From: Collybia mongolica
Taxonomy: Eukaryota > Basidiomycota > Agaricomycetes > Agaricales > Clitocybaceae
Reading direction: 5' to 3'
Length of the DNA: 64,000 nucleotides
Assembly (NCBI GenBank): GCA_013420905.1
Contig: JAAXNY010000008.1
Location: 310,001-374,000, forward strand
The notes below the pieces were generated by a model. That model did not search any database. It was not told the origin of the DNA and saw only the letters and a list, made by a program, of their open reading frames with translations. The number at the start of each line of letters is the position of its first letter. Position 1 is the stretch's first letter. Position numbers and translations under genes: made by a program. Below, piece by piece: positions 1-10,695 of the stretch.

Positions 1-1430
1 ATTGACATTGGCACATTTTAGCTGGCTTCGGATTGACATTGGCACATTTTGGCTAGCCTCGGATTGACATTGGCACAATCCAGCCAGCCTCGGATTGAAC
101 TTGGCACACTCTAGCCAGTCTTGGATTAAGTGTATATTTAAATCTGTATTCTGGATTGTATAGAAACATGGCCAGGTGTTTTGGATAAAGATTGGCCTCT
201 GCACGGATTGGCTTGGTACTGGCCGGCTTCGGCAACAGACCACCTCGGCACCTAAAAAATGGCTACTAGTGCCAATGCACAGATACAGAGCTGCATGGAT
301 TTGAATCTGTGTCCTGGATTGTATAGAAACCTGACCATAAGTCTTGGAAGCCAACTTGGCACTGTCTGGCCACCTCAGCAACAGGTGGCCTTGGCACCTG
401 AAAAACACAGCTACTGGTAGCAATGTTTAGATATAGAGCTGCATATGTTCAAATATCCACCCTGGATTGTATAGAAAGATGGCCATAGGTCTCTAAAAGG
501 GTTGGCCTCTGCATGGGTTGGCTTGGTACTGGCCGGCCTCAGCAACAAATGGCCTCAGCCCCCAAAAAAACAGCTACTGGTGCCAATGCACAGGTATTTA
601 AATCTGCATCCTATATTGTATAGAACATGGACATGGGCCTTGGAGGAGGATTAACCTCTGCATAGATTTGGCTCAGCACTGGCCAGATACAGAGCTATGT
701 ACATTCAAATACAACTGCTTCATTTTTTAAATTATTATAATTAGATTACTATTGGCCTTGGCAGAGAGTGAATTCAGCACACAGCCATTGGTATGAATGC
801 TCAGATACAGAACTATGCATCTTTCAGTCTGCCAGTAAGGGGAGCACATATGCACTCCATATCCAGTTGCTTTGATGTATCTCACGTTATCATTTATACA
901 CTCATATGCTGCCATATGCCTTGAGATTATCTCAGCATAATGTTTCTCTTTCAAAGCCTACAGCCATGTTTGGATACAATCCGGGATGGAGATTTAAACA
1001 TAAAGCAGCTCTGTTTCTAAGCATTTGTGCCAATGGCCATGTTTTTCAGGTGCCAAGGCCACCTGTTGCTGAGGTGGCCAGACAGTGCCAAGTTGGCTTC
1101 CAAGACTTATGGTCAGGTTTCTATACAATCCAGGACACAGATTCAAATCCATGCAGCTCTGTATCTGTGCATTGGCACTAGTAGCCATTTTTTAGGTGCC
1201 GAGGTGGTCTGTTGCCAAAGCCGGCCAGTACCAAGCCAATCCGTGCAGAGGCCAATCTTTATCCAAAACACCTGGCCATGTTTCTATACAATCCAGAATA
1301 CAGATTTAAATATACACTTAATCCAAGACTGGCTAGAGTGTGCCAAGTTCAATCCGAGGCTGGCTGGATTGTGCCAATGTCAATCCGAAGCCAGCTAAAA
1401 TGTGCCAATGTCAATCCGAGGCCAGCCAAA
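1..1430. repeat. Large inverted repeat (two arms of about 400 bp)
   Basis: Bases 1-409 are nearly identical to the reverse complement of about 1040-1430, with a roughly 630-bp spacer. I compared long stretches by eye and found only a few differences. The arms consist of related submotifs such as TATACAATCCAGRAYACAG and GTGCCAATGTCAATCCGA. Open frames read here are repeat shadows, not genes: the same peptide appears on opposite strands at 53-235 and 1212-1502. The left arm starts at the window edge, so it may be longer. Confidence 0.85.
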
Positions 1431-1478
1431 AAATCTAGGACACAGATTAAAAAAGGTGGTCTGTTGCCGAGCCAATCT

Positions 1479-1765
1479 GTTGCCGAGGCCGGCCAGTGCT
1501 GAGCCAATCCATTGCCAAGGCCGGCCAGTGCCAAGCCAATCCGTTGCTGAGGCTGGTCAGTGCTGAGCCAATCTGTTGCTGAGGCCGGTCAGTGCTGAGC
1601 CAATCCGTTGCCGAGGCTGGCCAGTGCCGAGCCAATCCGTTGCCGAGGCCGGTCAGTGCCGAGCCAATCCGTGCAGAGGCCGGTCAGTGCCGAGCCAATC
1701 CGTTGCCAAGGCCGGTCAGTGCCGAGCCAATCCGTTGCCAAGGCCGGTCAGTGCCGAGCCAATCC
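1479..1765. repeat. 32-bp minisatellite, nine copies
   Basis: Nine tandem units of 32 bp (one of 31 bp) each end in GCCAATCC and carry the core GCCGGTCAGTGCCGAG, with C/T and G/A variants between units. The array sits between two direct copies of the same flanking sequence (about 1240-1405 and 1766-1930). Confidence 0.85.
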
Positions 1766-1930
1766 GTGCAGAGGCCAATCTTTATCCAAAACATCTGGCC
1801 ATGTTTCAATACAATCCAGAATACATATTTAAATATACACTTAACCCAAGACTGGCCAGAGTGTGCCAAGTTCAATCCAAGGCCGGCCGGATTGTGCCAA
1901 TGTTAATCCGAGGCCAGCCAAAGTATCCCA
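1766..1930 (+). repeat. Second direct copy of the inverted-repeat arm sequence
   Basis: This stretch repeats 1240-1405 in the same direction, including the GTGCAGAGGCCAATC start and the CCAGAATACA core, with scattered differences. Together with the left arm this makes three copies of one unit, two direct and one inverted. Confidence 0.7.
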
Positions 1931-2084
1931 AGTCCAAGGCCGGCCAATCCTTGTCCAAAGCCTATGGCCATGTGCTGAGGGTCTGTTCCATTGTGGCCGA
2001 AGTTCAGCACCAATTTCAGACTGCAAAGCTAATTGGCATGAGCCAAGTCTGTGCTGAACATGATTGCCATACAGCCACATGGGT

Positions 2085-2345
2085 GGGGCCGTGCGTGGTC
2101 CACTAGAATTGCCATACGGCCAAGGACTACATGTAGTCCGTGCCATATATCATTGCCGTACGGCCATACAGAAATACATGTCTATCCGTTGGGGCCGTGT
2201 GTGGTCCGCTAGAACCGTATGGTACAACTACATGTAGTTACATATTTAAATTGTAGCGGACAATGTAGTGTCCGCGGACCGTACCATACACTACATTGTA
2301 TGCGCCCGCTGGACCGTATGGTACGTTACACTGTAGCTTACATAT
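2085..2345. repeat. Palindrome-rich block at the LINE 3' side
   Basis: The block holds two copies of GGGGCCGTGYGTGGTCCRCT (2085 and 2191), a 16-bp palindrome GGACTACATGTAGTCC, a second palindrome AACTACATGTAGTT, and 12-bp inverted arms ACAATGTAGTGT / ACACTACATTGT. The LINE C-terminal motif TGHAPIGAYR ends near 2345, after which LINE-like coding stops. The block may be the end of another element or the insertion target. Confidence 0.5.
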
Positions 2346-3167
2346 GTGCTGTCTGTACGCGCCAATCGGTGCGTGGCCCGTTAGGGCCCGCGCCAGCCTG
2401 ACGGTATCACTGGTGCTGGTGGACACCTTTCCGATCCAAGTCCCCCCTTTCAGGTGGCTTGGCAATAGTTGCTTACTCCCTTCGTGGAGCGGCAGGAAGT
2501 GGGCCCCAATGTAAGACTTCTGCTTGGCCAATTCGCTCCAAGCGTCCGTCATACGTAGGACCGCGTCCGCCCTCGCCTTAGCGAGGGATGTGTGTTTTAC
2601 TTCTCCATGTGGGACCTCTGCAGTGGAGGCCGCTTCATGGGCAAGTATATGTTCGCGCACCCCGCACGCCTTTGGCGTGTGGTGCAGAGTAATACTGGCG
2701 TCTGGTTTCACCGTTAGCCAGTAAGCGAGTTTGGCTGACACGTTGGCGGCCCATTTGTGTGCCGTGTGATGCGTCGGGTCAATGACCAGATTGATTGCAT
2801 TCACGGAGTCCGAGAAGACATCAATTTTCCGGATGTCTAAGTTAGGGATGCCGAAGGCCTCGTCCACCCCTTTCGAGATGGCGCAGGCCTCAGCATCGTC
2901 CGAGGTGACATTCCCACAGGGGGCAAGGCCGCTATACAGTGTACCATCCGACCAGACTCTCCAGGCTGAGGTAGCTTGGAGGTCCTCGGACCGCGGGACG
3001 GACCCGTCGCATATGATCGCGACTCGCTTTGGGTTGAGCTTAGCTTCGTTGATTCGGTGGGTGAGAACTTTCCCGAAATCAGCAAAAGCCGTCTTCCTCT
3101 TCTCCTTCTCTTCTTTGGGTGGAGGGGAGGGTCTGATCTCCACCCTCTCGGCTGCCCAGTCAAGTAA
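2238..3167 (-). CDS. LINE RNase H domain, cut off from ORF2 by one TGA
   Basis: It is in the same frame as ORF2 just past its TGA stop. The RNase HI core is visible: CDGS (first Asp), DDAEACAI (Glu), and VFSDSVNAI (second Asp). The last acidic position, normally in a GNExAD-type motif, is not clear in GVREHILAHEAA. The tail TGHAPIGAYR is typical of LINE C-termini; after it the sequence turns into the palindrome-rich block, so the true C-terminus is lost. The GTG at 3143 is only an arbitrary first codon. The domain would degrade RNA in RNA-DNA hybrids during reverse transcription. Confidence 0.75.
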   Translation of the reverse strand, partial: LLDWAAERVEIRPSPPPKEEKEKRKTAFADFGKVLTHRINEAKLNPKRVAIICDGSVPRSEDLQATSAWRVWSDGTLYSGLAPCGNVTSDDAEACAISKGVDEAFGIPNLDIRKIDVFSDSVNAINLVIDPTHHTAHKWAANVSAKLAYWLTVKPDASITLHHTPKACGVREHILAHEAASTAEVPHGEVKHTSLAKARADAVLRMTDAWSELAKQKSYIGAHFLPLHEGSKQLLPSHLKGGTWIGKVSTSTSDTVRLARALTGHAPIGAYRQHICKLQCNVPYGPAGAYNVVYGTVRGHYIVRYNLNM

Positions 3168-5996
3168 TCAACTGCCCGGTTGCGCGAGGGGGAACACTGG
3201 GGACGCATCATCGCTGCATTCCTTTAATCGGGCAAATGAATCCATTATCCCGGATTTGATCCTGCGCCTTTTGGCGTCGGACATGCGACTGACTGACAGG
3301 TGTGCCTGTCCGTCAATTAAGTTCCTGACTGCGTGGCTCTTGGCCAAGGTCCGGACACGGTAGTGGCTCCTCTCCACCAACTTACAGATATGCAAGTGGA
3401 TGGGCGGGAGGCCTGCGAGGGTCTCCGGGGCCCCTTTCGGGGTGGTCCTGAAGTTGCCTGTGATCCAAAGTGCAGCCTTTCGTTGCATCTTGCGGAGTGC
3501 TTCGAGGTGCCCCTTGATGCGGGCCCCATCAACATTCCATAGCCGGCATCCGTACGTCGCAATTGGAAGTACACAAGCCCGATACAGAGTTCTTTTGTGC
3601 ACGGGTCTTAAGCCCCGTGCCGAGTTTCCAAGCGCTAACAGGGCCCTGCTTGAGGTCAGGGCCTTGTTTGCGTACATCTCCACGTGCTTCTTGAACGAGA
3701 GCGCGCGGTCAAAGTAGAAGCCTAGGTATCTCCAAAGGATGCCCGGTTTCAGAGGTGTGGCCCCTGTATAGGGGGCGTGGCCGAGATCTATGGTCGGATT
3801 GTCATCCGACTTCAGAAGGCTGAAATGGAAGCCCTCGGACTTCGCATGTTCTAGAATCAGGCCCATGGCTCTCGTCATGAGGAAGATGATGTTGTACGCT
3901 CTCTTGAGCATAGCATTGTTGCTTTCCCACGTCTTCGATTGGGATATGATGGTCCCGTCATCGACGTAGGAGATGAGGTCCGATTCATTCTCGTTCCGTC
4001 TATAGAACTCTTTCATGAGAATGGCTAGTACGAGGGCCGACAGGATAGGGGATAGGGCGGAGCCCTGTCCCAGTCCTACGCTCGAATCGAATGGGGGGGA
4101 TTCATCGTCCCCCCAAACATATCTGGTCTTGCGACCCACCAGGTACGACCGGAAGAACGCGACTATTTTGGGCGCGAACCCCTGGCCTTCTAAGATGTTG
4201 ATCATCACCTCGTGGTTGATTGAGGGGAAGTATTGGGCAAGGTCAAATGCAACCACGCTTGTCTTAACCCCCCTTGTCCATCCTTCGCGGACAATGTGGG
4301 TAAGAAGTACTCCGGCATCTTCAGTGGAGTTTTGGCGGACACCACCGAATTGATTCGGGTGCAGGACTCCTGCCGCTTGGGCCTCAAACTGCAAGCGGGT
4401 GGATAGCATTTTCTCAATAAGCTTGCCCAGCGTGTTTAGGAGCACGATGGGTCTGTAAGACTTAGGAGTGTCGTACGTCGCTTTCCCTGGCTTTGGGATG
4501 ATGACAGTGCGGGAGGCTTTGAAATGTTCCAGCCAGTGCCCGCATGACAGGCATGCGTTCGCCAGCCAGACTATGATAGCCTGGGCTTCGGGTCCTACAA
4601 GGAGCCGCTTCAAATGCCTCCAGGTGATGTTGTCCGGCCCAGGGGCCGAACTGTTCGAGGTGCCCTGAAGGGCATCCCTCATCTCCTTGAGGCTAAATTT
4701 AGTCCAGCCCCTGGTTTCGGGGGCCTTCCATTGGTCGCCCATTTCAGCCATGTTGGTTGGTCTGTCGTGTGCGGAATTGAACGTACTGTGGATGGCGTCC
4801 CACAATTCCTCGTTCGTGTTGCAAGGGTTGCCGTTATGGTTGATCATAACAGCAGCGGGTGTCTTGCGAGGCCCTACCCAGTTCATGAGGTCCCATGGCC
4901 TCTTAGTGGTGTGAGACACTTCCTCAATGCGCTCATCAAAGAAGACCCTCTTGGCTTGTCTGGTGACCCTCTTTAGGGTCCTCCAGTCATCACGCTCATT
5001 AGTGAACATGGCCATCTCCTTCGCCTCCGTGCAGGTCACATTCCACCAAGGCTTTGATCGGGCGCTTACACGCCCAGCCTTGGCGAACTTGTCCCACGCG
5101 GTCTTGAAGATGGTGGCTATCTGTTCAGTAACATGGTCTATTCCCTCAGCTGACGGTTCCTCCAGTAGCTCAATGGAGTCTAGGTTAAACCCAATCATCT
5201 CGAGAAAATCACTTTCCTCTTCTGATTTGGGCTTAATGCGTTTCTTCCCCTCCATGACTTTGTGTCTAATGGGGAGGACTGTGGTAAGCGGCCTGTGGTC
5301 CGAGGCTCCCGCCTCCCCCACACGGACTTCTGCTTGATACGTCCTTGTGTCTTCAAGAAACACAAGGTCTAAGATTGATTCTCTGAGTTCGTTGTTACGT
5401 GGGATATGTGTAGTCACCCTGGCGGGCGGCCCAACTCTCTCGAGACCGATGTCTTGTGTCACCTCCAGTAGGGAGGTGGCCTTCGGGTTGTTGTCAATCA
5501 CTTCGGGGTCCCATAACGGGGACGGGCAGTTAAAATCACCACCCATATAACCCACGTCACGGAATCTGTCCCGGTGATCGGATATGTATCTGATGGCGGT
5601 TCCCTCGGCATCAGAGTATACGTTGACTATCGTTTTCGGGCCACCAGGGCCCTTTAGCGAAATTGCAATGATGTCTCTATGAGAGACAATGTCTGGTCTC
5701 AACGCAGGCTTAGCGGGCCGGAGCCTGTTGTGCACGTACATGAGGACACGCGGTCGGGCATTTACATCAATGCCCGGGGGGGAGAAGCACGTCCACTCTG
5801 GGTGGGTCGGCCCCCCGATTACCGGGGCGCCTTCCTTCGCCGTGAGCGACGCAGTGTGTCTAACGACTTTCCAGGGGGGTTCCTGGATTAATAGAATGTC
5901 CCACTTAAGTTTTTCGGACTCAAGGAGCGAATCAAGCCAAAGTGTATTCTTTGCTACATTCTGACAGTATATGCGTGCTCTAAACAACTTATTCAT
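3168..5996 (-). CDS. LINE ORF2, endonuclease-reverse transcriptase
   Basis: A protein of 942 residues. The N-terminal quarter is an apurinic-type (EEP) endonuclease: LLIQEPPW has the catalytic Glu, GGDFNCPSPLWD the Asp/Asn pair, and SDHRPL the final Asp-His. The middle is a reverse transcriptase, with SYRPIVLLNTLGKLIEK, the QGSALSPIL block and the catalytic YVDDG box. These domains nick the target and copy the RNA there. The ORF ends at TGA 3168-3170, and the same frame continues directly into the RNase H domain, so the natural product was probably longer. Confidence 0.9.
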   Translation of the reverse strand: MNKLFRARIYCQNVAKNTLWLDSLLESEKLKWDILLIQEPPWKVVRHTASLTAKEGAPVIGGPTHPEWTCFSPPGIDVNARPRVLMYVHNRLRPAKPALRPDIVSHRDIIAISLKGPGGPKTIVNVYSDAEGTAIRYISDHRDRFRDVGYMGGDFNCPSPLWDPEVIDNNPKATSLLEVTQDIGLERVGPPARVTTHIPRNNELRESILDLVFLEDTRTYQAEVRVGEAGASDHRPLTTVLPIRHKVMEGKKRIKPKSEEESDFLEMIGFNLDSIELLEEPSAEGIDHVTEQIATIFKTAWDKFAKAGRVSARSKPWWNVTCTEAKEMAMFTNERDDWRTLKRVTRQAKRVFFDERIEEVSHTTKRPWDLMNWVGPRKTPAAVMINHNGNPCNTNEELWDAIHSTFNSAHDRPTNMAEMGDQWKAPETRGWTKFSLKEMRDALQGTSNSSAPGPDNITWRHLKRLLVGPEAQAIIVWLANACLSCGHWLEHFKASRTVIIPKPGKATYDTPKSYRPIVLLNTLGKLIEKMLSTRLQFEAQAAGVLHPNQFGGVRQNSTEDAGVLLTHIVREGWTRGVKTSVVAFDLAQYFPSINHEVMINILEGQGFAPKIVAFFRSYLVGRKTRYVWGDDESPPFDSSVGLGQGSALSPILSALVLAILMKEFYRRNENESDLISYVDDGTIISQSKTWESNNAMLKRAYNIIFLMTRAMGLILEHAKSEGFHFSLLKSDDNPTIDLGHAPYTGATPLKPGILWRYLGFYFDRALSFKKHVEMYANKALTSSRALLALGNSARGLRPVHKRTLYRACVLPIATYGCRLWNVDGARIKGHLEALRKMQRKAALWITGNFRTTPKGAPETLAGLPPIHLHICKLVERSHYRVRTLAKSHAVRNLIDGQAHLSVSRMSDAKRRRIKSGIMDSFARLKECSDDASPVFPLAQPGS

Positions 5997-6010
5997 TAAT
6001 GACTAGTTTG

Positions 6011-7720
6011 CTAAGCGTGGAGATGACGCTCTCCAGCTCGGGGACGGGGTCCTAGAGGTGGGGAAGCGCCAGTGAGCTTACTAAGGGGGACGATGATGGC
6101 GTCACCTACTTTGACAGATTTATACTTAGCCAGGATCCACCCGGCGTTGTATCTCTTCTTCCAGAAGGGGCAGTCCCTCGAATCCGACGGGTGACCGGCG
6201 GTTCGACAGTTGATGCACCTGTCTGGGTGGGGGCACGGCTCGTTACCTGGTGTAGCCGCGATAGGTGGTTTCGCGTTCAGCTGTGCTTTGCAGCACGAGG
6301 CCAGTACGCGATGGAAGTTCTTGGCGTGGTTGCCACCACACTTCTGACAGTGGATGCTTTTGGAAGGACAAGCCGCCGCCGTAGAGCGGTGCCCGTACCT
6401 CCAACAGCGGTTGCACAGGGGCGCCCCAACTCTGGGGGTCGCCTCTGCGAAGCGGAGCCTATGGGTCCCCCACTGGAATGAGGTTCCCTTGAGCGCTTTA
6501 AGATTCAACCCGCCCCGCAAGTCGTATATCTCAAAGAAGAGGTACGTGTTAGACGCGTGACCGGAAGCTTTCACTACTCTGGGCGGGACAGAGTGGTAGA
6601 ATCGGAGAGCCTTTCTCTGTTCGGCATTACACCGTTGAAGCAGGACGTTGAGTGCGTCTTGCCCAGAGATAGGGATTGGTTTGCCATTCTCCCCCAGCTT
6701 GGGTTCGAGGCTGTAAAAGGGGAAGTCAGCGACCATCATAGAGGATCTGGACGAGCCAGCCTCCACGTAGATCATGGCATCCTTGACTTCGGTCTGTCCC
6801 GCGTTCCACTGGAACCAGCGGTGGATGACCTTGATGTCGGACTCGGACGGGATGTTGTCAGCTGTGATAGTAATGCTACCAAGTGACCGCTCCTCATGTA
6901 GGATCCGGAGTTTGGACTGTGCCTTTGTGAGGGCGTCAGTCAGGGGAGCGCAGCATGGTTTGAGATCCCATGGGACTGCAGGAGAAGCGAACACTGTCAT
7001 CGCTTTGCGTGACAGGCCGTGGGTGGTGGACTTGCGCTTGTTAGGAGCGCTAGGACCGGCTGTTTTTGGTGCGAGCAGCTCGCTCGCACCCATGACCTGA
7101 TTCGGGTTTGAGTACGGGAAGGCCTGGGCCAACCTGACTAAACTCTCCTCATGCTGAGTGGTCCTGGCTTTCTTTTGGTTGGAAGGGCCGGGGGCCAGCG
7201 GAGGGGCACCTGCTACTTGCGAATATAGCGGGGCCGGCGGCGCGTACATCCCATTCCTGAAAGGATTATTGTCGGGGTTACGTCGTTTGGTTTGCTGGAA
7301 CGTGCTGGGGCGTCGAGCGCCGGCGGGGTCCGAGCCGCGATGAGCGAAAGACCGGTGCCTTGATGGGTTAGGCAGCTGGCCGGGAGGGACTTTAGGAGGA
7401 GGGAACTTGGCGTGGTGGGCCTGGCGTTCCTCCGCAAGGGCAGTGCGAATGGAGGTCGCGACACTTTCCATGAACGTCCATGTCGAGGACTGGGGGTCCA
7501 AGCCACGGAGAGAGTTCCTGACAAACCCATGTTTGACCAGGCTACGGATCAGATGACCTGAGGCCTCAACGAGACCGTCAGATTCTGATGTGTTCCACAT
7601 CTTTCCATTTTGCGCACCAAATTCAAGGAAGGAGGCGATCGCGCGCGCTGAGGAAGCAGCGGATTCGGTGTCAGAGGTCCAAGTCTTTGGATCGCGACGG
7701 AATTGGAAGGAGTATTGCAA
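6011..7720 (-). CDS. LINE ORF1, gag-like zinc-knuckle protein
   Basis: This is the first ORF of the LINE, a nucleic-acid-binding gag-like protein of about 570 residues that packages element RNA in related LINEs. The C-terminal third carries zinc knuckles of the C-x2-C-x4-H-x6-C type (CNRCWRYGHRSTAAAC and CINCRTAGHPSDSRDC) with a cysteine/histidine-rich stretch between them (CQKCGGNH). The middle is proline-rich and basic. The listed first codon is TTG; the frame runs upstream to about 7792 without an ATG, so the true start is probably lost. It ends 14 bases before the ORF2 start, the usual tight LINE spacing. Confidence 0.8.
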   Translation of the reverse strand: MQYSFQFRRDPKTWTSDTESAASSARAIASFLEFGAQNGKMWNTSESDGLVEASGHLIRSLVKHGFVRNSLRGLDPQSSTWTFMESVATSIRTALAEERQAHHAKFPPPKVPPGQLPNPSRHRSFAHRGSDPAGARRPSTFQQTKRRNPDNNPFRNGMYAPPAPLYSQVAGAPPLAPGPSNQKKARTTQHEESLVRLAQAFPYSNPNQVMGASELLAPKTAGPSAPNKRKSTTHGLSRKAMTVFASPAVPWDLKPCCAPLTDALTKAQSKLRILHEERSLGSITITADNIPSESDIKVIHRWFQWNAGQTEVKDAMIYVEAGSSRSSMMVADFPFYSLEPKLGENGKPIPISGQDALNVLLQRCNAEQRKALRFYHSVPPRVVKASGHASNTYLFFEIYDLRGGLNLKALKGTSFQWGTHRLRFAEATPRVGAPLCNRCWRYGHRSTAAACPSKSIHCQKCGGNHAKNFHRVLASCCKAQLNAKPPIAATPGNEPCPHPDRCINCRTAGHPSDSRDCPFWKKRYNAGWILAKYKSVKVGDAIIVPLSKLTGASPPLGPRPRAGERHLHA

Positions 7721-7811
7721 GTTAGCATCATCCCCTTCAGCAAATGCATCCGTGGGGATGCCTGAGACATCACAGTATGATCCCTTCCTTGTCTAACTCA
7801 CGCTTATATCT

Positions 7812-10267
7812 TTGAAAACCAAGCAACATAAAGCGATAGCCGCATGGTGGCTTCGAGCCAACGTCCCTATCGAAATCAAGCCAGTCGAGAGTAAAAACGC
7901 GCTGAAGTATGTGAAACAGCTGATTGGTTACATGCGACAAGTTCTCAGGGAGCAGGCCGATCGACGTTTCGTCCCAGGGTTTCTACCATCTCGTACAGGG
8001 CTTCAAGTATGGCTTTGTGATAGATCAGGTGCTCTTGGAACGCAGATCACAATCAAATACACGAGGTATGATTATGCCAATTTTCGACACTATCCAAATT
8101 TGAGTTGTTCAAGGACCCGAAAATTTTCATTCGGATCATTTTGGCATGCTCGCTGCTACCACCTGAACGCCTGGGCTGGGACCCAACCATGAAGCTCTAT
8201 CGTCAATCGATCAACCCTCGATTTCCGGAACTCATACATTCTTACGATCCCTCCGTCAAACTATCTGATTATCACAACTCCCTCTACGACACGAGTTGGG
8301 TCATTGAGATGCCTTCAAAGACTGATGCTAATAAGCGCCAAGAATACATTACTGTCCGCGCACTTAGCATTGTGAGGGCCGAATGTATGGCTGGACGCGC
8401 GACAATTGTCTGGGCTGTAATCAAAGTCGACGACATGAAAGCCAATGCTCCTCCTCACAAAGTAGGCTTTTCTGCAACTGAACTGGCATAGACATTCACA
8501 ATGCTTGAAGATCCATGTCTTGAAGCAATGTTGGCGTCCCACAGCAGGAACCAACGAAGGGGATTTCTTCCCAGATGAGTCCACAACGAGCGAGATTCAT
8601 CGGAAGGATCCATTCCTATGAGGACGTCAAGAATAATGGATATGTGATTGATACGCAAAGTTGTATTCGTCAAGGCCTGGAACATTTCTTACCCGCTGTG
8701 GAGGACATCAATGCCAACGGAAAAAGGACGAAACAGGCTCTCGACAGTGCGGAAGAGAAAGAAGCATACTTAGAAAGTGCCTTGAACAGCGAACAAGCTC
8801 GCGTCGTTGTTAGCACCCGAGTCTCAAACCTTACTTGGCGAACGTTTGCACGAATGTTATTCAAAGACTATGGCTGGCCGTTGAAAAACTTCAGGGACTT
8901 ACTTGAGCTAACGACTGTGTCAGATCAACTTCTTGCTAGTATGTATCTGATCTTTCTCTGCTCGCCTCTAGTGTTAACAAGACGGTTTGATTATGCAGCG
9001 CATAGACTACTCTATTTCCTAGGCACACTCCATCGGGACATCAGTTCGGGGAATGCACTCATCTGCCCCTCAACTATCGAGGGCGTCATGACCACCGAAG
9101 GCCGATTAATTGACGTGGACTATGCAAAACATACCAAGTACTTTATCCCACCTTAACGTCATCGGGTCAAATACGAGGACAACGCGCCATCCAAGGACCC
9201 TGTGATACTGGAAGCAGCGCGGATACTGTTCAGAGATATTTCCTTGGAAAGCTGACTGATGAAGTTGTTGATATATGTGATATTGGCAGTGATGGTATCA
9301 AACGATTTGCAGCTGCAACCAAGCTTACAGAACTCAATGATTTGGATTATTTCAGCATCGATATTACACTGTACAACTTACACGTCACTAGATATCTGGA
9401 TATTGCATTGGTTTGCTGGAAGAGGTAGACATGAAATATTTCGTCACATGTCATATTAATTGATGAGAATCTCAGAATCAAGAACTGCCTGATTTTTCTG
9501 GACGTGTTGCTCAGAACCGTCAACGAAGTGTAGGTCCTTTCTTATCAGTTTGCATACCAACAACCATGACATATCTCCAGGCAACTCTCCCATACGCGAG
9601 CGCAGATATTCTTACAGAACAGCCCATGTTCTTCACGGACGAAGGTGCAGTCGTTGTTCACAACGCCGTGCACGATCTAGGGGCATTCTTCTGGGTCATT
9701 GTGTCTATCTGCATAACAAGGGATGGCCCAGGTGGAAAGCGTCGCGAGGAGCTAAAACCTGGCTCCTTATCCACCCCAGAAACTGAGAAGCTCTTCCTCA
9801 TCGTAGACTGCTTCTTCTATACACAGAGCATCAGACGTTTGGTAGATAACAAGAGCGAGTTGTTCGTCAGGAAGCGCTTCGAAGAATACGTTCTGCCGCA
9901 CGTTCACCCCTACTTTGAACCATTGAAGCCCTTACTCGTGAAATGGTGGAAAATTCTCCGAATCGCACTCCGATTTCCTAGTTTTGAGGCCATACATGAC
10001 TGGTTCCTGGGCGCTCTCAGGGATACTATTTCCACGTTAAAAGCACATCCACCTGAAATCCATCCAAGGTCTGCGAATGTCGATGCGTTCCGTCAAAATG
10101 ACCTCAGGTCTTTGCAATACTTCCCGGATAAGAACAGCAAAGATCAAAACTCCAGGGTGCGGTGTGGGATTCATCGCCTAGCCAAGGCATGTCATAATCT
10201 CCGCGCAATTATCTGGGCGACCTGGAGGACCAACCGCCGCCCTAGGACCCCCAGTCACCGACACTGA
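7812..10267 (+). pseudogene. FunK1-type protein kinase, decayed and 5' truncated
   Basis: Fungal FunK1 landmarks appear in order: VPIEIKPVES and WLCDRSGALGT near 7850-8040, LGWDPTMKLY and ITVRALSIVRAE near 8170-8390, VLKQCWRP near 8517, RIHSYEDVKNNG near 8602, the catalytic loop TLHRDISSGNAL near 9030 and its metal Asp in RLIDVDYAKH, then TLPYASADIL and DLGAFFWVIVSI (9586-9705). The frame changes near 8590 and 9240 without good splice sites, and a TAA at 9154-9156 stands where Gln would be expected after YFIPP. The usual N-terminal part is missing next to the LINE. Some jumps are introns, but the sum of lesions points to a pseudogene. What FunK1 kinases phosphorylate is unknown. Confidence 0.75.
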
Positions 10268-10270
10268 CCT

Positions 10271-10695
10271 CGAAGAAGCGAAGGGTAGGGAAATGATATC
10301 TGCTCCACATCCCGTATATCCACCCATTCCGTAGGAAGCTCTTACTAGATCAGATTTTCCATCTAGTTGTAGTCTGACCCGTCGTGATGCCTTCACTTGC
10401 TAAACCATGCTGCATAACCCCCACACCGTTGTATATATGCCTCGTTAGAATCACAACAATTGATGGCCTATATTGTATACCAGTTTAACTCGTAACGCAG
10501 GAGATGATATTAAAAGGATATAGAAGTTGTATGCGATGGGCTCAGCTGAGGTCGTTCTAGTCAACGATCTACATCTAACAATCAAATAGGATGCAAGGTA
10601 TTACTGCGACACGATGGAAAATTACATGCACGCACTGTGCCAACTAATCAAAGCCCCCAATCAACCCTCCGCAGTAACCAATGGTGCCACCCAGC
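10271..10695. other. Intergenic, no gene seen
   Basis: This is the gap between the tail of the kinase pseudogene and the stop of the APP1 gene on the opposite strand. Reading both strands showed no conserved coding stretch. It probably holds the two 3' untranslated regions. Confidence 0.5.

Larger units (their letters stand above)
2240..7795 (-). mobile_element. Non-LTR (LINE) retrotransposon, Tad-like layout
   Basis: Three adjacent reading blocks on the minus strand give the order of a fungal Tad-type LINE: a zinc-knuckle gag-like ORF1, then an endonuclease-reverse transcriptase ORF2, then an RNase H domain. No LTRs flank it and I saw no poly-A tail at the 3' side near 2240. ORF1 stays open up to about 7792 but has no in-frame ATG at its front and meets a TAG there, so the copy looks 5' truncated. 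The 5' side abuts the remains of a FunK1 kinase whose first part is missing. Target-site duplications were not found. Family placement rests on domain order, not on a phylogeny. Confidence 0.85.

Noticed and set aside
1330..1360. B-box-like GTTCAATCC as a tRNA gene
   Set aside because: It is repeated many times in the arm units, with no acceptor stem or A box.
1576..2106. Long open frame of 176 codons
   Set aside because: It runs through the 32-bp minisatellite, and the same peptides appear in other frames; a repeat shadow.
2085..2345. A further hAT end
   Set aside because: Palindromic repeats look similar, but no TAGNG end and no 8-bp duplication could be found.
3182..3363. Plus-strand frames opposite the LINE
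   Set aside because: Shadows of the conserved minus-strand ORFs, with no motifs of their own.
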